DNA of 64,000 nt from JANLTX01 sp049840835 (GTDB lineage: Bacteria > Armatimonadota > Armatimonadia > Armatimonadales > Armatimonadaceae): the NCBI GenBank assembly GCA_049840835.1, contig JASGJG010000030.1, forward strand, positions 124,001 through 188,000. The letters are read 5' to 3'. Shown piece after piece: positions 49,646 through 59,100 of the stretch. Below the pieces are notes generated by a model. That model made no database searches. It was not told the origin of the DNA and saw only the letters and a list, made by a program, of their open reading frames with translations. The position numbers were made by a program, and so were the translations under genes. Position 1 is the first letter of the stretch. The number at the start of each line of letters is the position of its first letter.

Positions 49646-50514
49646 CACCTTTCCGACTATCTACTAGCCTGCAGACCGCACCCGTTGCTAATGATCCAGA
49701 CGATCCGGCAGTCTGGGTAGATAGTCGGAACCCGGGTCGCAGCTTGATTCTGGGGACCAACAAGGTAAGCAAAGCGGAGGGCGGGTCGCTGTATGTGTTC
49801 TCGCTCTCCGGCAGTATTGTCAAGGTAGTTTCCGGGTTAGATCGCCCGAACAATGTTGCTATTGTAAAGAACTGGGCGGTGGTCACGGAGCGCCTGCAGA
49901 ACCGCCTGCGTGTTTTTCGACTTCCTGACCTTGCTCCTGTGGGGGAGATTCCCTGCGGCCCCGAACCCATGGGAATTGCCGCCTGGGGCAATGACTCAGT
50001 GCTTGTGAGCCTTAAGAAAAGCCCTCTGAAAGAGCCGCTCACCCGCTGGAAACTGGTAGAGCGAGGCGGCAAAGTAGAAGGCATAAAGCTGCAAACCATC
50101 GGTACGTTCTCCGGAAAGAAAGAGATCGAGGCCATTGCCGTAGATGCTCGCTGGAACCAGGTCTACTATGCGGATGAAGGCCATGGCGTTCGGGTCTGGC
50201 GAGGGGGCAAGGAGATCGGGCTACTTGGTCCGGAGTTCACCGGTGACCAGGAAGGCATCGCGCTATTCGGCAACTACATTGCCTGCAATGAGCAGATACC
50301 TCTAGCGCAAGGGGGGAGCCTGCTCCACATCTATGATCGCCGTACCCTGAAAAAGCGTGCTATTTTCGCTACAGGCGCCGATGAGACAGATGGCATTGAG
50401 ATAGACATGCGCCCGCTAGGTCCCAAATTCCCCCGAGGGATTCTAGTTGCCATGAACTCTGGACCTAAGAACTTTCTGGTATTCGACCTGCGCCAGATTC
50501 TGGCGAAGCTTTAG
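49642..50514 (+). CDS. Beta-propeller phytase-like protein, no signal peptide
   Basis: About 290 residues matching the beta-propeller phytase family: NDPDDPAVWVDSRNPGRSLI, LGTNKVSKAEGGSLYVF, GLDRPNNVAIV, CGPEPMGIA, FTGDQEGIALFGNYIA, DETDGIEIDM and GPKNFLVFDL. These enzymes bind calcium and release phosphate from phytate. Usual members are secreted, but this one begins directly with the domain, so it may act in the cytosol or be exported by another route. The GTG at 49642 overlaps the DUF1559 stop. The 3' end overlaps the convergent McsB gene by four bases. Confidence 0.85.
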   Translation: MTPFRLSTSLQTAPVANDPDDPAVWVDSRNPGRSLILGTNKVSKAEGGSLYVFSLSGSIVKVVSGLDRPNNVAIVKNWAVVTERLQNRLRVFRLPDLAPVGEIPCGPEPMGIAAWGNDSVLVSLKKSPLKEPLTRWKLVERGGKVEGIKLQTIGTFSGKKEIEAIAVDARWNQVYYADEGHGVRVWRGGKEIGLLGPEFTGDQEGIALFGNYIACNEQIPLAQGGSLLHIYDRRTLKKRAIFATGADETDGIEIDMRPLGPKFPRGILVAMNSGPKNFLVFDLRQILAKL

Positions 50515-51551
50515 AACTGCAAATAGGGGCGCATGGCCTCGCGTAGAATCGCGGCCCGGGCTATCTGTGCCCGCTGGCCCACCATCTTCTCCGATTCCCA
50601 GAGTGAGGCGACCATACGTGCGAAGACAGTGGGGCCGGGGCCTTCTATAAGCTCGCAGGCAGCGGCTAAGCGCAGACCAGAAAGAATCTCCAGAGCCTCT
50701 TGCGCGGTCAGAGTCTCCGCCCCTAATAGCTGCTCACGCCGGGTGCGCGCCTGGGTTTTCACAAAGCCAGCATGCATCAGACCTAGAATTCGACGAGCGG
50801 CACGCTCCTCCGTAATCAGATGCCGCGCGGTGCCCTCCACCCTGTCGGTTAGCTCACGCTCGGTGCGCCCGTAGCTAATCCGGTTGCTAATCTGATAGAG
50901 GTCGCCCCAGGTTTCCGAGCCTTCCCCGTGCAGTCCGCGCACGGCTGTATCCAGGTCATAGGCTACAGCAAGCTCATCTCCCAGTCGCTGGCGGGCTGCC
51001 ATACCTGGCAGATGCACCAGCACGGATACTCGGAGCCCGGTGCCGATATTGCCCAAGGAGGCTGTGAGATAGCCCCAGCGCTCGGTTTTAGAGAAGCGAA
51101 TCTCTTCTTCTAAAATTGCTGCGATGGCCTGGGCTTGCGTGGCAGCAGAGCGGATATCGTTTCCGGCAACGACTTGCTGCAGCCGAAGGTGGTCTTCTTC
51201 GTTGATAAGAACCGAGGTCGCGCCTACGCGATCCAGAAGTGCCCAGCGCTCCATAAGATCGCCATTGGCAAGAGTGGGGGAGAGTCGCTGTGCCGCGACT
51301 AGATTGTTCCGGTCTTCCTCGCTCAATCGCCGAAGAGCGTGGGCCTCTAAAGGCGGCAAGTCGGCTTTACGCGCGGCGGCGGCTTGCCGAATGAGCTGTG
51401 CCCCTTTGCGAAGCTGATTTTCAGACGCCCGCGAGGGAAAGGGAAAGCCAGGGATATTGCGGGCCAGCCGGGCACGCGCGGTCAGCGCAATGTCACGGTC
51501 TGGCCCGCCTGATTCTGTCCAGAGCGGCAGGCGCGCGAACTCCGAAGCCAT
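50511..51551 (-). CDS. mcsB: McsB-like protein arginine kinase with Cys to Ser change
   Basis: A 346-residue guanido phosphotransferase of the McsB branch. It has the nucleotide-contact segment ALTARARLARNIPGFPFP, the substrate-loop SVLINEEDHLRLQ, YLTASLGNIGTGLRVSVLVH and QISNRISYGRTERELTDRV. In the family the segment around GTGLR is preceded by a conserved Cys (SCPTN type); here it reads ASLGN, so Ser replaces Cys. McsB marks proteins with phospho-arginine for ClpCP. No mcsA, clpC or ctsR gene is near. It may be active with altered properties. Confidence 0.87.
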   Translation of the reverse strand: MASEFARLPLWTESGGPDRDIALTARARLARNIPGFPFPSRASENQLRKGAQLIRQAAAARKADLPPLEAHALRRLSEEDRNNLVAAQRLSPTLANGDLMERWALLDRVGATSVLINEEDHLRLQQVVAGNDIRSAATQAQAIAAILEEEIRFSKTERWGYLTASLGNIGTGLRVSVLVHLPGMAARQRLGDELAVAYDLDTAVRGLHGEGSETWGDLYQISNRISYGRTERELTDRVEGTARHLITEERAARRILGLMHAGFVKTQARTRREQLLGAETLTAQEALEILSGLRLAAACELIEGPGPTVFARMVASLWESEKMVGQRAQIARAAILREAMRPYLQF

Positions 51552-51552
51552 C

Positions 51553-52560
51553 TTAGAAACGGATGCTTTGTCCTATCTCCAGCGGAGCGCGCTTCGAGAT
51601 GGCGATGTCCAGCCCCAGGAGTCGTGTACCATAGGTAAAACCGGTAGCCGACGAGTACCCCGCCCGAAGCGGCAGTTTGCCTACCATTAGCTCTGCTCCT
51701 GTGCGGAACTGGGCGTTCCCCGAAACCGTTGTGATGTCGACCAGATCTGCGGCGAAAGTCGCGTTCTTGGTTACATAACCCGCGCCAACCGACGCTGCTG
51801 TCACCAGAGTAGAGGCATTCGGATTCGTGCCACGTGGCTTGAAGAGGTTGCTGACGGCGATTCCAAAGGAGAGCGGGCCGTCGTCTTCTTTCCACATCAA
51901 GCCAAGATCGGCAGCGACTCCCTGCGATGTCTCCGTCTCACGCCCATTCATCTCTGGGGCTGGGCTGGCGTTGCCGTTGGAGTCCACAATCAGGTGGGAG
52001 TACACCACATTGGCGTACTTGAGGCGTCCGCCCACGGCGAACTTCATGCGCCCCTTCTGGCCAGGAATCACGCTGGCAAAACCAATGGAGGGTAGGGCGT
52101 AGGCGCCATTTATCTGTACATCGGACTGGTTACCGTTTCGGCGCACCGTGCCTACACCCACAGCGTTGGTAAGCACCTCTAAATGCCCGACTCGCAGACC
52201 AGCGCTGGCATTGAGCGCGAAGGTGGAATCACTGGTTCCGAACTGGCGGACAAGCTTGGCAGCGCTGCCGAGTGACCCCAGGCCGAGCAAGTAGTCCAGC
52301 CCCTTATCCTGTTTCACTGCACCCTGCTGGCGGAGGCCGAAGTTAGGCGCGTAGATCCGAGTGTTCCCCTTATCGAAGGCAAGAGAAGCAACATTGTTAC
52401 GGCTGGCTCCGCCACCACTCGCATTGGTCGCCACACCGGCACCTCCCATGGCGAACGCCCGGGCGTCGCCGCCAATGGTGAAGTCTTCTGCCTGCGCTGC
52501 CCGTAGCGGCACAGTAGCTACGGCAAGCATTGAGAGGGTCAGAAGGACAGAATTGCGCAT
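51553..52560 (-). CDS. Outer-membrane beta-barrel protein, TraF/PorV-like
   Basis: A 335-residue exported protein (signal SVLLTLSMLAVATVPLRAAQA). The mature start DFTIGGDARAFAMGGAGVAT resembles conjugal-transfer TraF-like and PorV-like barrels. Strand-like repeats run throughout (MKFAVGGRLKYANVVYSHL, LSFGIAVSNLF) and the C-terminus ends IGQSIRF with the aromatic last residue expected of outer-membrane proteins. The ATG at 52560 is selected for the signal peptide. It lies one base from the McsB gene on the same strand. Confidence 0.75.
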   Translation of the reverse strand: MRNSVLLTLSMLAVATVPLRAAQAEDFTIGGDARAFAMGGAGVATNASGGGASRNNVASLAFDKGNTRIYAPNFGLRQQGAVKQDKGLDYLLGLGSLGSAAKLVRQFGTSDSTFALNASAGLRVGHLEVLTNAVGVGTVRRNGNQSDVQINGAYALPSIGFASVIPGQKGRMKFAVGGRLKYANVVYSHLIVDSNGNASPAPEMNGRETETSQGVAADLGLMWKEDDGPLSFGIAVSNLFKPRGTNPNASTLVTAASVGAGYVTKNATFAADLVDITTVSGNAQFRTGAELMVGKLPLRAGYSSATGFTYGTRLLGLDIAISKRAPLEIGQSIRF

Positions 52561-52609
52561 CGAGAATTTCCTCCGCCGCAACTTTATCACAGAAATGAAA
52601 CGGAGAGGG

Positions 52610-54046
52610 TTAACGAGCGGACACAACTTTAATACGATAGCGTCCCATATCCGCGGCTACCAGGAAAATATCGGTCAATTCGCCCTCGGCGAGCTTGATA
52701 TGCGTGGCATCGGCAAACGGTTCCCCCCAGGTAGGCTCCAGGGCCACCCAGCGGTCCTCGCCGACCCAGACTTCAGGCCAGGCATGATAGACAAACAGGC
52801 CATTCACATAGGCCAGTCCTACGCATTGGCGGGTGGGCAGCCCGGCGGCACGAGCTATCGCGGTAAAGAACGTGGTGTAGTCTCGGCAGACACCACGGCG
52901 ATCTTTGTTCACATCGTGTGCGGTCCGCAGTGCCGGTATAGAAGAGTCCGGTTTGATAGATTCGTGCACAAACTGAGAGAGCTTCGCCGCAGCACGTGCC
53001 GCGTCTTTCTCACTACCTAAAATCGCCCGTGCCAGTGCTCGGAACTCAGGAGAGTCACTGCCAATGTAGGCTGTGGACTGGAGGAACCGGCGCAGGGATT
53101 CTGGAGCGGCATCCGGAGTTGGAAATAGGCGGCTGCCAGTGATTGGTAGACCACCGCTGGAAATACTCACCCGAACTGTAGTCCCGTTGCGAGTGACTTG
53201 CTGAATGCCATCGGAGTTCGGTAAGGGGCGTGTGACCCCTTCCAGTTCGTAGGTAATGTCCCGCAAGCGGTGCGTTTCGGTAAGAGGGACACCCGTGGGC
53301 GTACAGGCTAAAAGCGCACTCAGTTCCGGCAAGGGACCCGTCGGCATAGCCAGGGCTGCCTCGCGCTCCTCGCGGCGTAGCTCCATGCCCAGCGCTACTT
53401 GCGCCGTGAGCAGCTCTCCCGATTCTCCCAGGTAGTAGGTTGCCGGGTTCAGCGGATTCTTCTCGGTCAGTTTGTAGGCCAGCAGCGCTGTCTTGCCCAG
53501 AGTCATGGCAGTAGGGCCTTCTACCTGTTGCTCGGAGTCAATCAGCTGGAGCGAGTCCGCCAGGAAGACTTTTCCTGTGCGCTTCTTGCCTGCTTCAGGC
53601 TTGGTGGGCAGTCCGGCGCTGGCTTCGGAAAGAAATACCTCACCAGGCGCCAAATCAAAACGCCCTTCTTTGAGCGTTCCCTGAATCTCCGCCTTGAAAC
53701 GCACAGCCCTGGGCTCGAAGTTCGCCCAGACCTTCGTGGTACGGCCTGCCGCTTCCGTTTTTACCTCTACGGCAATAGGCTGGCCAGTAGAGCGGTCCGA
53801 CCAGGTCGTGGTGGTAGTGGATAGCTCGTTGCCCTTACCCAACACGGAAAGAATTAGGCGCATGGTGGAGGCGGTGCGTACTGCCGGGCGACCATCGCGC
53901 TCCGTGGAATCATCACGCGTAAGGGTGACATTGCCCAGTTTGGCATCTTTCAGATAGACCCCAAAGTAGGTGGTTTGCTCTTCCCGCGCCTGCGCAGCTG
54001 AGACCAGAAACAAAGAAAGGACCGTCGCCCATACGAAAAGACGCAT
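52610..54046 (-). CDS. Secreted transglutaminase-like protein
   Basis: A 478-residue protein with a signal (RLFVWATVLSLFLVSAAQA). A long N-terminal beta-rich region (residues 30-330) precedes the transglutaminase core. The catalytic triad is readable: Cys in NKDRRGVCRDYTTFF, His in FVYHAWPEVWVGED and Asp-type context in WVALEPTWGEPFAD. Bacterial members act as cysteine proteases or crosslinkers in the periplasm or at the surface. It lies 50 bases upstream of the barrel protein on the same strand. Confidence 0.85.
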   Translation of the reverse strand: MRLFVWATVLSLFLVSAAQAREEQTTYFGVYLKDAKLGNVTLTRDDSTERDGRPAVRTASTMRLILSVLGKGNELSTTTTTWSDRSTGQPIAVEVKTEAAGRTTKVWANFEPRAVRFKAEIQGTLKEGRFDLAPGEVFLSEASAGLPTKPEAGKKRTGKVFLADSLQLIDSEQQVEGPTAMTLGKTALLAYKLTEKNPLNPATYYLGESGELLTAQVALGMELRREEREAALAMPTGPLPELSALLACTPTGVPLTETHRLRDITYELEGVTRPLPNSDGIQQVTRNGTTVRVSISSGGLPITGSRLFPTPDAAPESLRRFLQSTAYIGSDSPEFRALARAILGSEKDAARAAAKLSQFVHESIKPDSSIPALRTAHDVNKDRRGVCRDYTTFFTAIARAAGLPTRQCVGLAYVNGLFVYHAWPEVWVGEDRWVALEPTWGEPFADATHIKLAEGELTDIFLVAADMGRYRIKVVSAR

Positions 54047-54082
54047 TAGCAACGGTCCCTGCAAGAAATGTACCAGGTAACC

Positions 54083-55084
54083 TTACAGGCCGCGGTAGGT
54101 TAGAGCAGCGCTATCCATGCGCGACGACTGGCCGGAAGTGAAACGGTACATATAGGCATCATCGGTGTAATCCATGAAGTTCTCCACGGGATCAAGACCA
54201 GGATATTTCTTGCCCGCACAGGTATCAGGGATTGGAGGCCATGTACCGTAAAACGCGGTGCGCTCCGCATTGGTATCCGTGACTGAGTCATTACTGCCTG
54301 CGCAGCCGCCCTGGAACGTATGGTACAACCCCAGCCAGTGCCCGATTTCATGCGTGGCTGTATCGCCCAGGTTGTAGGGCGCAGCGCTTCCACCAGGCAG
54401 CGAGGCATTCAGGAGCACCACACCGTCTTTTTTCGGGGCACCGTTGTACTCCCAGGGGAAAGTGGCCCAACCCAGCAATCCACCACCAATATTAGCGCTG
54501 TACAGGTTCAGTGCGTTTGCTCCACCCTGGCGCAGCGCTGTCTTGGCCTGAGTTTCGGCGGTAGAGCCATAGCCCATGGTGTACCAGGTGTTGTTGGCCG
54601 TGCGATTGATTCCCGCGAGCACAAATCGGAAGGGAGTGTTGAAAGCGGCACCATTCGTTGTACCGCCACCAGGCAGCTTATCACTGCCAGCATAGGCCGC
54701 ATTCAGCACGGCTATCTGATTGTTAATCTGGGCATCGGTGACATTGCCCGCTCCCGCGCTATTGGTAATGACATGGAAGTACACCGGAATGGTGACCGAA
54801 CCACCTGCCCGAAGCGGGGAAACCAGACCGGAGTTACTGTGGCGCGGTGGAGCATGCGCAATGGCATTGTCTACCATGGCGCGGACTTCTTCGGAGGGCA
54901 TCTCCGTGGCACAGCGCCGCCCGCTCTCCACAAAAGCAGCCTTGCTTTCAAAGACAGTGTCACCTATCTTGATGGGGCCATCGGGGCCATGGGCGATGGG
55001 AGGAGCGGATTGGACACGAGTGAGCGATAGAGCGGTCAGGCTAAGCCCCACACCTGCCGCCAAAAATAGAGCACGACGATTCAT
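54083..55084 (-). CDS. M43-family (pappalysin-like) secreted metalloprotease
   Basis: A 333-residue protease with signal RRALFLAAGVGLSLTALSL. Propeptide-like residues precede the catalytic domain. The zinc motif is ATHEIGHWLGLYHTF, the extended HEXXHXXGXXH form, with the Met-turn NFMDYTDDAYM. A calcium or disulfide-rich loop (GGCAGSNDSV, DTCAGKKYP) is typical of M43B. The ATG at 55084 gives the signal peptide; the upstream open frame is AT-rich and non-coding in character. About 220 AT-rich bases without a gene follow upstream. Confidence 0.88.
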   Translation of the reverse strand: MNRRALFLAAGVGLSLTALSLTRVQSAPPIAHGPDGPIKIGDTVFESKAAFVESGRRCATEMPSEEVRAMVDNAIAHAPPRHSNSGLVSPLRAGGSVTIPVYFHVITNSAGAGNVTDAQINNQIAVLNAAYAGSDKLPGGGTTNGAAFNTPFRFVLAGINRTANNTWYTMGYGSTAETQAKTALRQGGANALNLYSANIGGGLLGWATFPWEYNGAPKKDGVVLLNASLPGGSAAPYNLGDTATHEIGHWLGLYHTFQGGCAGSNDSVTDTNAERTAFYGTWPPIPDTCAGKKYPGLDPVENFMDYTDDAYMYRFTSGQSSRMDSAALTYRGL

Positions 55085-55303
55085 GAAGATTCTCTCCAGA
55101 TCTATTGAAAAGACGCTACCCATTCGTACCCTGAAATGGATGTGCCAGTATACCCTATCGTTTGGAGAGTCAAACGTTGCATCTGTCAAAGAGGCGAGTT
55201 GTGGCTTGATTTTGCATTCGTAAATGAATGTATAGTGATGTTGATTCGCTTTATTATTGTGTTGTTGCTAATAAATAATGCTAATGAGTTTTTTATATCA
55301 TTT

Positions 55304-55732
55304 CTAATCAATATCATGGCTATATGGATCAAGTGAAAGTATTTTATCAATATAGTAAATCAATTCTCTTGGATTAAATGGTTTGATAATAATCATTTCA
55401 TACCAGCAAAAACCATACTGAACCACGCTCTTTGGGCCATAAATATCTTCTTGATTTATCCATAAATGCATAGCTTCAGGGAAATTCTTGTCACCGCGCC
55501 AGTAAATCTCTCCGACAATATCGGTAAACATACCCTCGCGTAATGTAGTATTTACCGTAAATAACTTCGGTGGACACTCATTTGCTATTACTTTGGCAGC
55601 CGCATAAGTATGAGCGAATTTTGTAACATATCCTGCTTTTCGTAGCCACTCGGCAATCAGCTCAGCCATATTCGGTACGTCTACTACTAGAACATACCCT
55701 TTGCTTCTTGCCGGGTTTGGTTCAAATTTCAT
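55304..55732 (-). CDS. Degenerate receiver-domain protein
   Basis: A 142-residue CheY-like protein: GYVLVVDVPNMAELIAEWL gives the first strand and acidic residue (D18), and the conserved Lys is in MIIIKPFNPRELIYYI. The phosphoacceptor Asp is replaced by Asn (LFTVNTTLREG, residue 61), so normal phosphorylation is unlikely. It has an insertion between the third and fourth strands. The gene is markedly more AT-rich than neighbours. Its ATG lies within the last codons of the upstream paralogue. It may be a pseudo-receiver that binds protein partners. Confidence 0.65.
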   Translation of the reverse strand: MKFEPNPARSKGYVLVVDVPNMAELIAEWLRKAGYVTKFAHTYAAAKVIANECPPKLFTVNTTLREGMFTDIVGEIYWRGDKNFPEAMHLWINQEDIYGPKSVVQYGFCWYEMIIIKPFNPRELIYYIDKILSLDPYSHDID

Positions 55733-56180
55733 ATCTATGAATAGCGCCTCTAAGATCGTCACTATAAATAGCACGCGAACTTCTATTAATATATTCTATG
55801 AGCAATTTATGATCAACGGGCTTGAATAACAAATAATCGTATTGGCCACTATAACCATCTAAACCATTTCCATGCCCAAAATATTTTTGTTTAATAATCG
55901 GCTCAATTATTCCATATCGCGGTGTATCCATAAAGTCTTCACTGCAAAGCATGCTCTGGAAATCTTTCAGGGAAACATCTGTATGAACGATTGTAGTATT
56001 TATGACAAATAATATAGGATGTGATTCTTCGGATATCCTTATGGCTTCTCCATATGAGTAAGCTATTTTAGTGTTATAACCAGCTTTCTGAATCCATCCA
56101 GCAATCTTTTCAGCAATATCGGGCTCGTCTACAACGAGAATATAGCCGTTAAGGAGTGCCGGATGGAATTTGAATTTCAC
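55722..56180 (-). CDS. Degenerate receiver-domain protein, paralogue
   Basis: A 152-residue paralogue of the next gene downstream, with GYILVVDEPDIAEKIAGWIQ, LFVINTTIVHTDV at the phosphoacceptor strand (Asn again in place of Asp) and YLLFKPVDHKLLIEYI carrying the Lys. The coding DNA is AT-rich. The stop overlaps the start of the downstream copy by 11 bases. It lies 15 bases after the giant tubulin-like gene on the same strand, so all three may be co-transcribed. Confidence 0.65.
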   Translation of the reverse strand: MKFKFHPALLNGYILVVDEPDIAEKIAGWIQKAGYNTKIAYSYGEAIRISEESHPILFVINTTIVHTDVSLKDFQSMLCSEDFMDTPRYGIIEPIIKQKYFGHGNGLDGYSGQYDYLLFKPVDHKLLIEYINRSSRAIYSDDLRGAIHRYEI

Positions 56181-56195
56181 TTAGGCTATCCTGAG

Positions 56196-59100
56196 TTATA
56201 CCTCGGCCAGAATCGAGGCAGCACGCTGGTCGTACTGGTCTTTGGTAATCAGACCAGCATCCATCAGCGACTTTAGCTTGAGCAAACGCTCCTCGATAGT
56301 TCCGGTTGGCGCGGGAGCCGCCGGAGCTACGGGTACCACGACTGTAACGGGGGAAACCTGAGCTACTGGTTCCGGTTCCACCGCTTTGGGCGTGGGAGTT
56401 GGAGCGACTGCCACGGCATCCGGGTTGTAGTTGATCTTCTCCAGGTAGTCCGTGATGGCCTGCTGATAGGGGCGCATGATCGGGCGCTCGAAGCGATTGT
56501 TCTGCGCCTCCACATGCCCCAGAAGATCGCGCCCTAGCTGCTGTACACCAACCTCTACCAGCTTGGCCTCTATCATGCGGTCAATCTGATCTTTCAAGGT
56601 GGGCTGGTCGCAGAGCAGAAGCACCATCTCTCGCCCTTCTTTCGGTGGGCGATTCGCCGCTTCATCATCTGTCTGAGCAGCCTGCACCAGCTTGGCCAGG
56701 TCCCCAGTTACTGATGTAAACGTACCAAGCGGGTCAGACTTCGCCATACCGAAGCGGTCCCGATAATGCGCAATAAAGCGCACGGTCTCTTTGGCACCCA
56801 CGGCGGTATAGCGAACGTCTTTATCTTCGGCAATCACGCCGGTGGCCCAGCCCACGCAGAAGGTCATCCAGGCTTCCTTCTGGTCCTCGAAGCTCGGCGG
56901 TGCGATTCGCACCCACTCCTTTACGTCCTTGCGGGTATGAATGGGGTTCGCGCTGGAGCCTGCCGCACGGGTCTGGTCGTAGGCGAACCGATAGTTCTCC
57001 ATCCCTTCCAGAAGGCGCAGAGGGAACGCGGCGCGCTCACGCAGGAACAGCGCCTGGTGGGGCTCGTTGGAGTTAGTTATCTGCCCATCTCGGATACCCT
57101 GCACCGTGTCTTTGAGCATTTGCTTGAAGACCTGACCCGCTTCGGAGCGTGGTTCCGAACCGTGCAGCACGCCCACAATGGTTTGCTCTTTGTTCTGGTG
57201 GTGCTTGTAGTTCGGCGCGTTTTCCTGCAGGTGGATAAACGGCTGAGACAGCCCATGGATACGCCGAAGCTCTTCCACGGCTCTATCTGTTCCTACTCCG
57301 AACTTCTCGAAGAACTTCTCTAAGACCGACTCCTGCTCCACGTTTCGGAATACATGTCTGCAGCGAGAGAGAATACTGGTACGCAGGCGAGCGTTCTCGA
57401 TTTCGCGCAGGCCATAGATATTCCCGGTTGTGCCCAGCTCGTTTAGAATATCTGCTGATGTTGTATTCACCGTCGAGTTGCCGGGGTCTGCCCCATTGCC
57501 CACGTAGGCCGTGTAGCGCTGCTCGATATCGCCGCCTTCGTAGCTGGCGATACCACCCTCACCTTCCACACGCCGTCCACGGTCGAAGATCACCAGGCCA
57601 TTCACATCGACCGGGTTCTCAATGGCGAGCTGCTCTTCTTTCTTATAGAACGCCTCCAGGCCCTTCATACGCTCTATGTAGACATCCATCTCGGTCTTGA
57701 GAACGTCTAGGATCTCCACCATGCGGTCGTAGAAGTACACGCTATGCTCGGCGATTCGGATATCCAGCAGGGCGCTTTCCCACTGGCGAGCACGGCTGAT
57801 ATAGATTTCTTTTTCTTCGTCTATCTCTTTCTTCTTGGCATTGGGAATCAGGCCCAGTGCAAAGTCACCCGCGTAGCCGTTTATCTTACTGAGGGTCGCA
57901 TCGCGCGCTTCGGCTGTGGGAGCCAGGGTTTCTTTGGCGCCATCACCAATCTTGCGAAGTTCCGTTGAATACGCGCGGAACCGCTCCTCGGCGTGGTCCA
58001 GAAACGCCCGCGCGACACCATGTCGTCGGTTCGGGTCGTTCACGCACTCCGCTAGAAAACTGCGTAGAGCGGCCTCTTTAGCCGGGAGCAGTCCCTTCAG
58101 GTTCTGCTGAAGCTGGAACAGGTATTCCCCCAAGTTCGGGCGCTGTTTAGCCAGTGGGTCTGGGTTCGGGTCGGTGTCGTTGAACCGCACCTGATGCTCA
58201 GACTGCCGCGCAGTCAGGAATGACGCTACCTTGTCATGGCCCGGATACGCCGTGCCATACTGAGTATTCACCCCGTTCCAGAACCCTAGCGCCGTATCTC
58301 GCACCAGCTCGCCGGTCTCCGCGTTCATCACCGAGACCTGCCGCTGCACGGCATCCGGATCTAGCGCCAAACGCCCGATTTCCTGCTCGGTGAAGGCACC
58401 GACATTAGAGACCTTCGCCAGCGGCTCGGTCCAGCGGGTCAGAATCTGCCGCGCCAGGCGGGAGGCGCAGGCGTGCATGACCTTGTCTCTGGGGAAGTTG
58501 ATCGCAGCCAGACCCATAGCCAGATAGTTCTGTGGGCAGCCCAGCTCATCGGGCTGGGTCAGGAACTGATCGAAGTTATCTCGGTTCGATTTCTTCTGGC
58601 GCTGGAACTCCGAGGTCAGGTCTAAGAAGACCGAGTGTCCGATCATCTCCACCATCTTGTCCACGGACCCAAGATTTGCTTTGGGGCTGGACGTATCCAC
58701 TAAATAGGTATAGCGGAACGGCGGGTCAGCGTTCTCAATACCCGGCTGGTCGGCCTTGTACTGCGCGGTAAAAGTCGTGGTGCTGTCCGTATAGTGGTTC
58801 AGCTCCAGTAGCGAGGCATAGGCGTTGGGGCGATTATCTACCGATACCGCGCTGGTGTTCGGCGGAATCGAGAAGATACCTACTGTCTCCAGCATGCGCT
58901 GGGATTTCAGCAGGTCTTTGACCGTGTACGCGAGGTCCAGAAACATACCCGAACCAGTGCCACCGAGCAGCGACCCGACAATATAGACGGTAACGCCCTC
59001 GGAGACCTGAAGCCCGTTCTTAATCGCGGCGGCTTTGGCTGCGTCTTTAGTGACTTCAGAGTACTCTTCCTCGATGCGCTTGGCAATAGTGTCATAGTTC

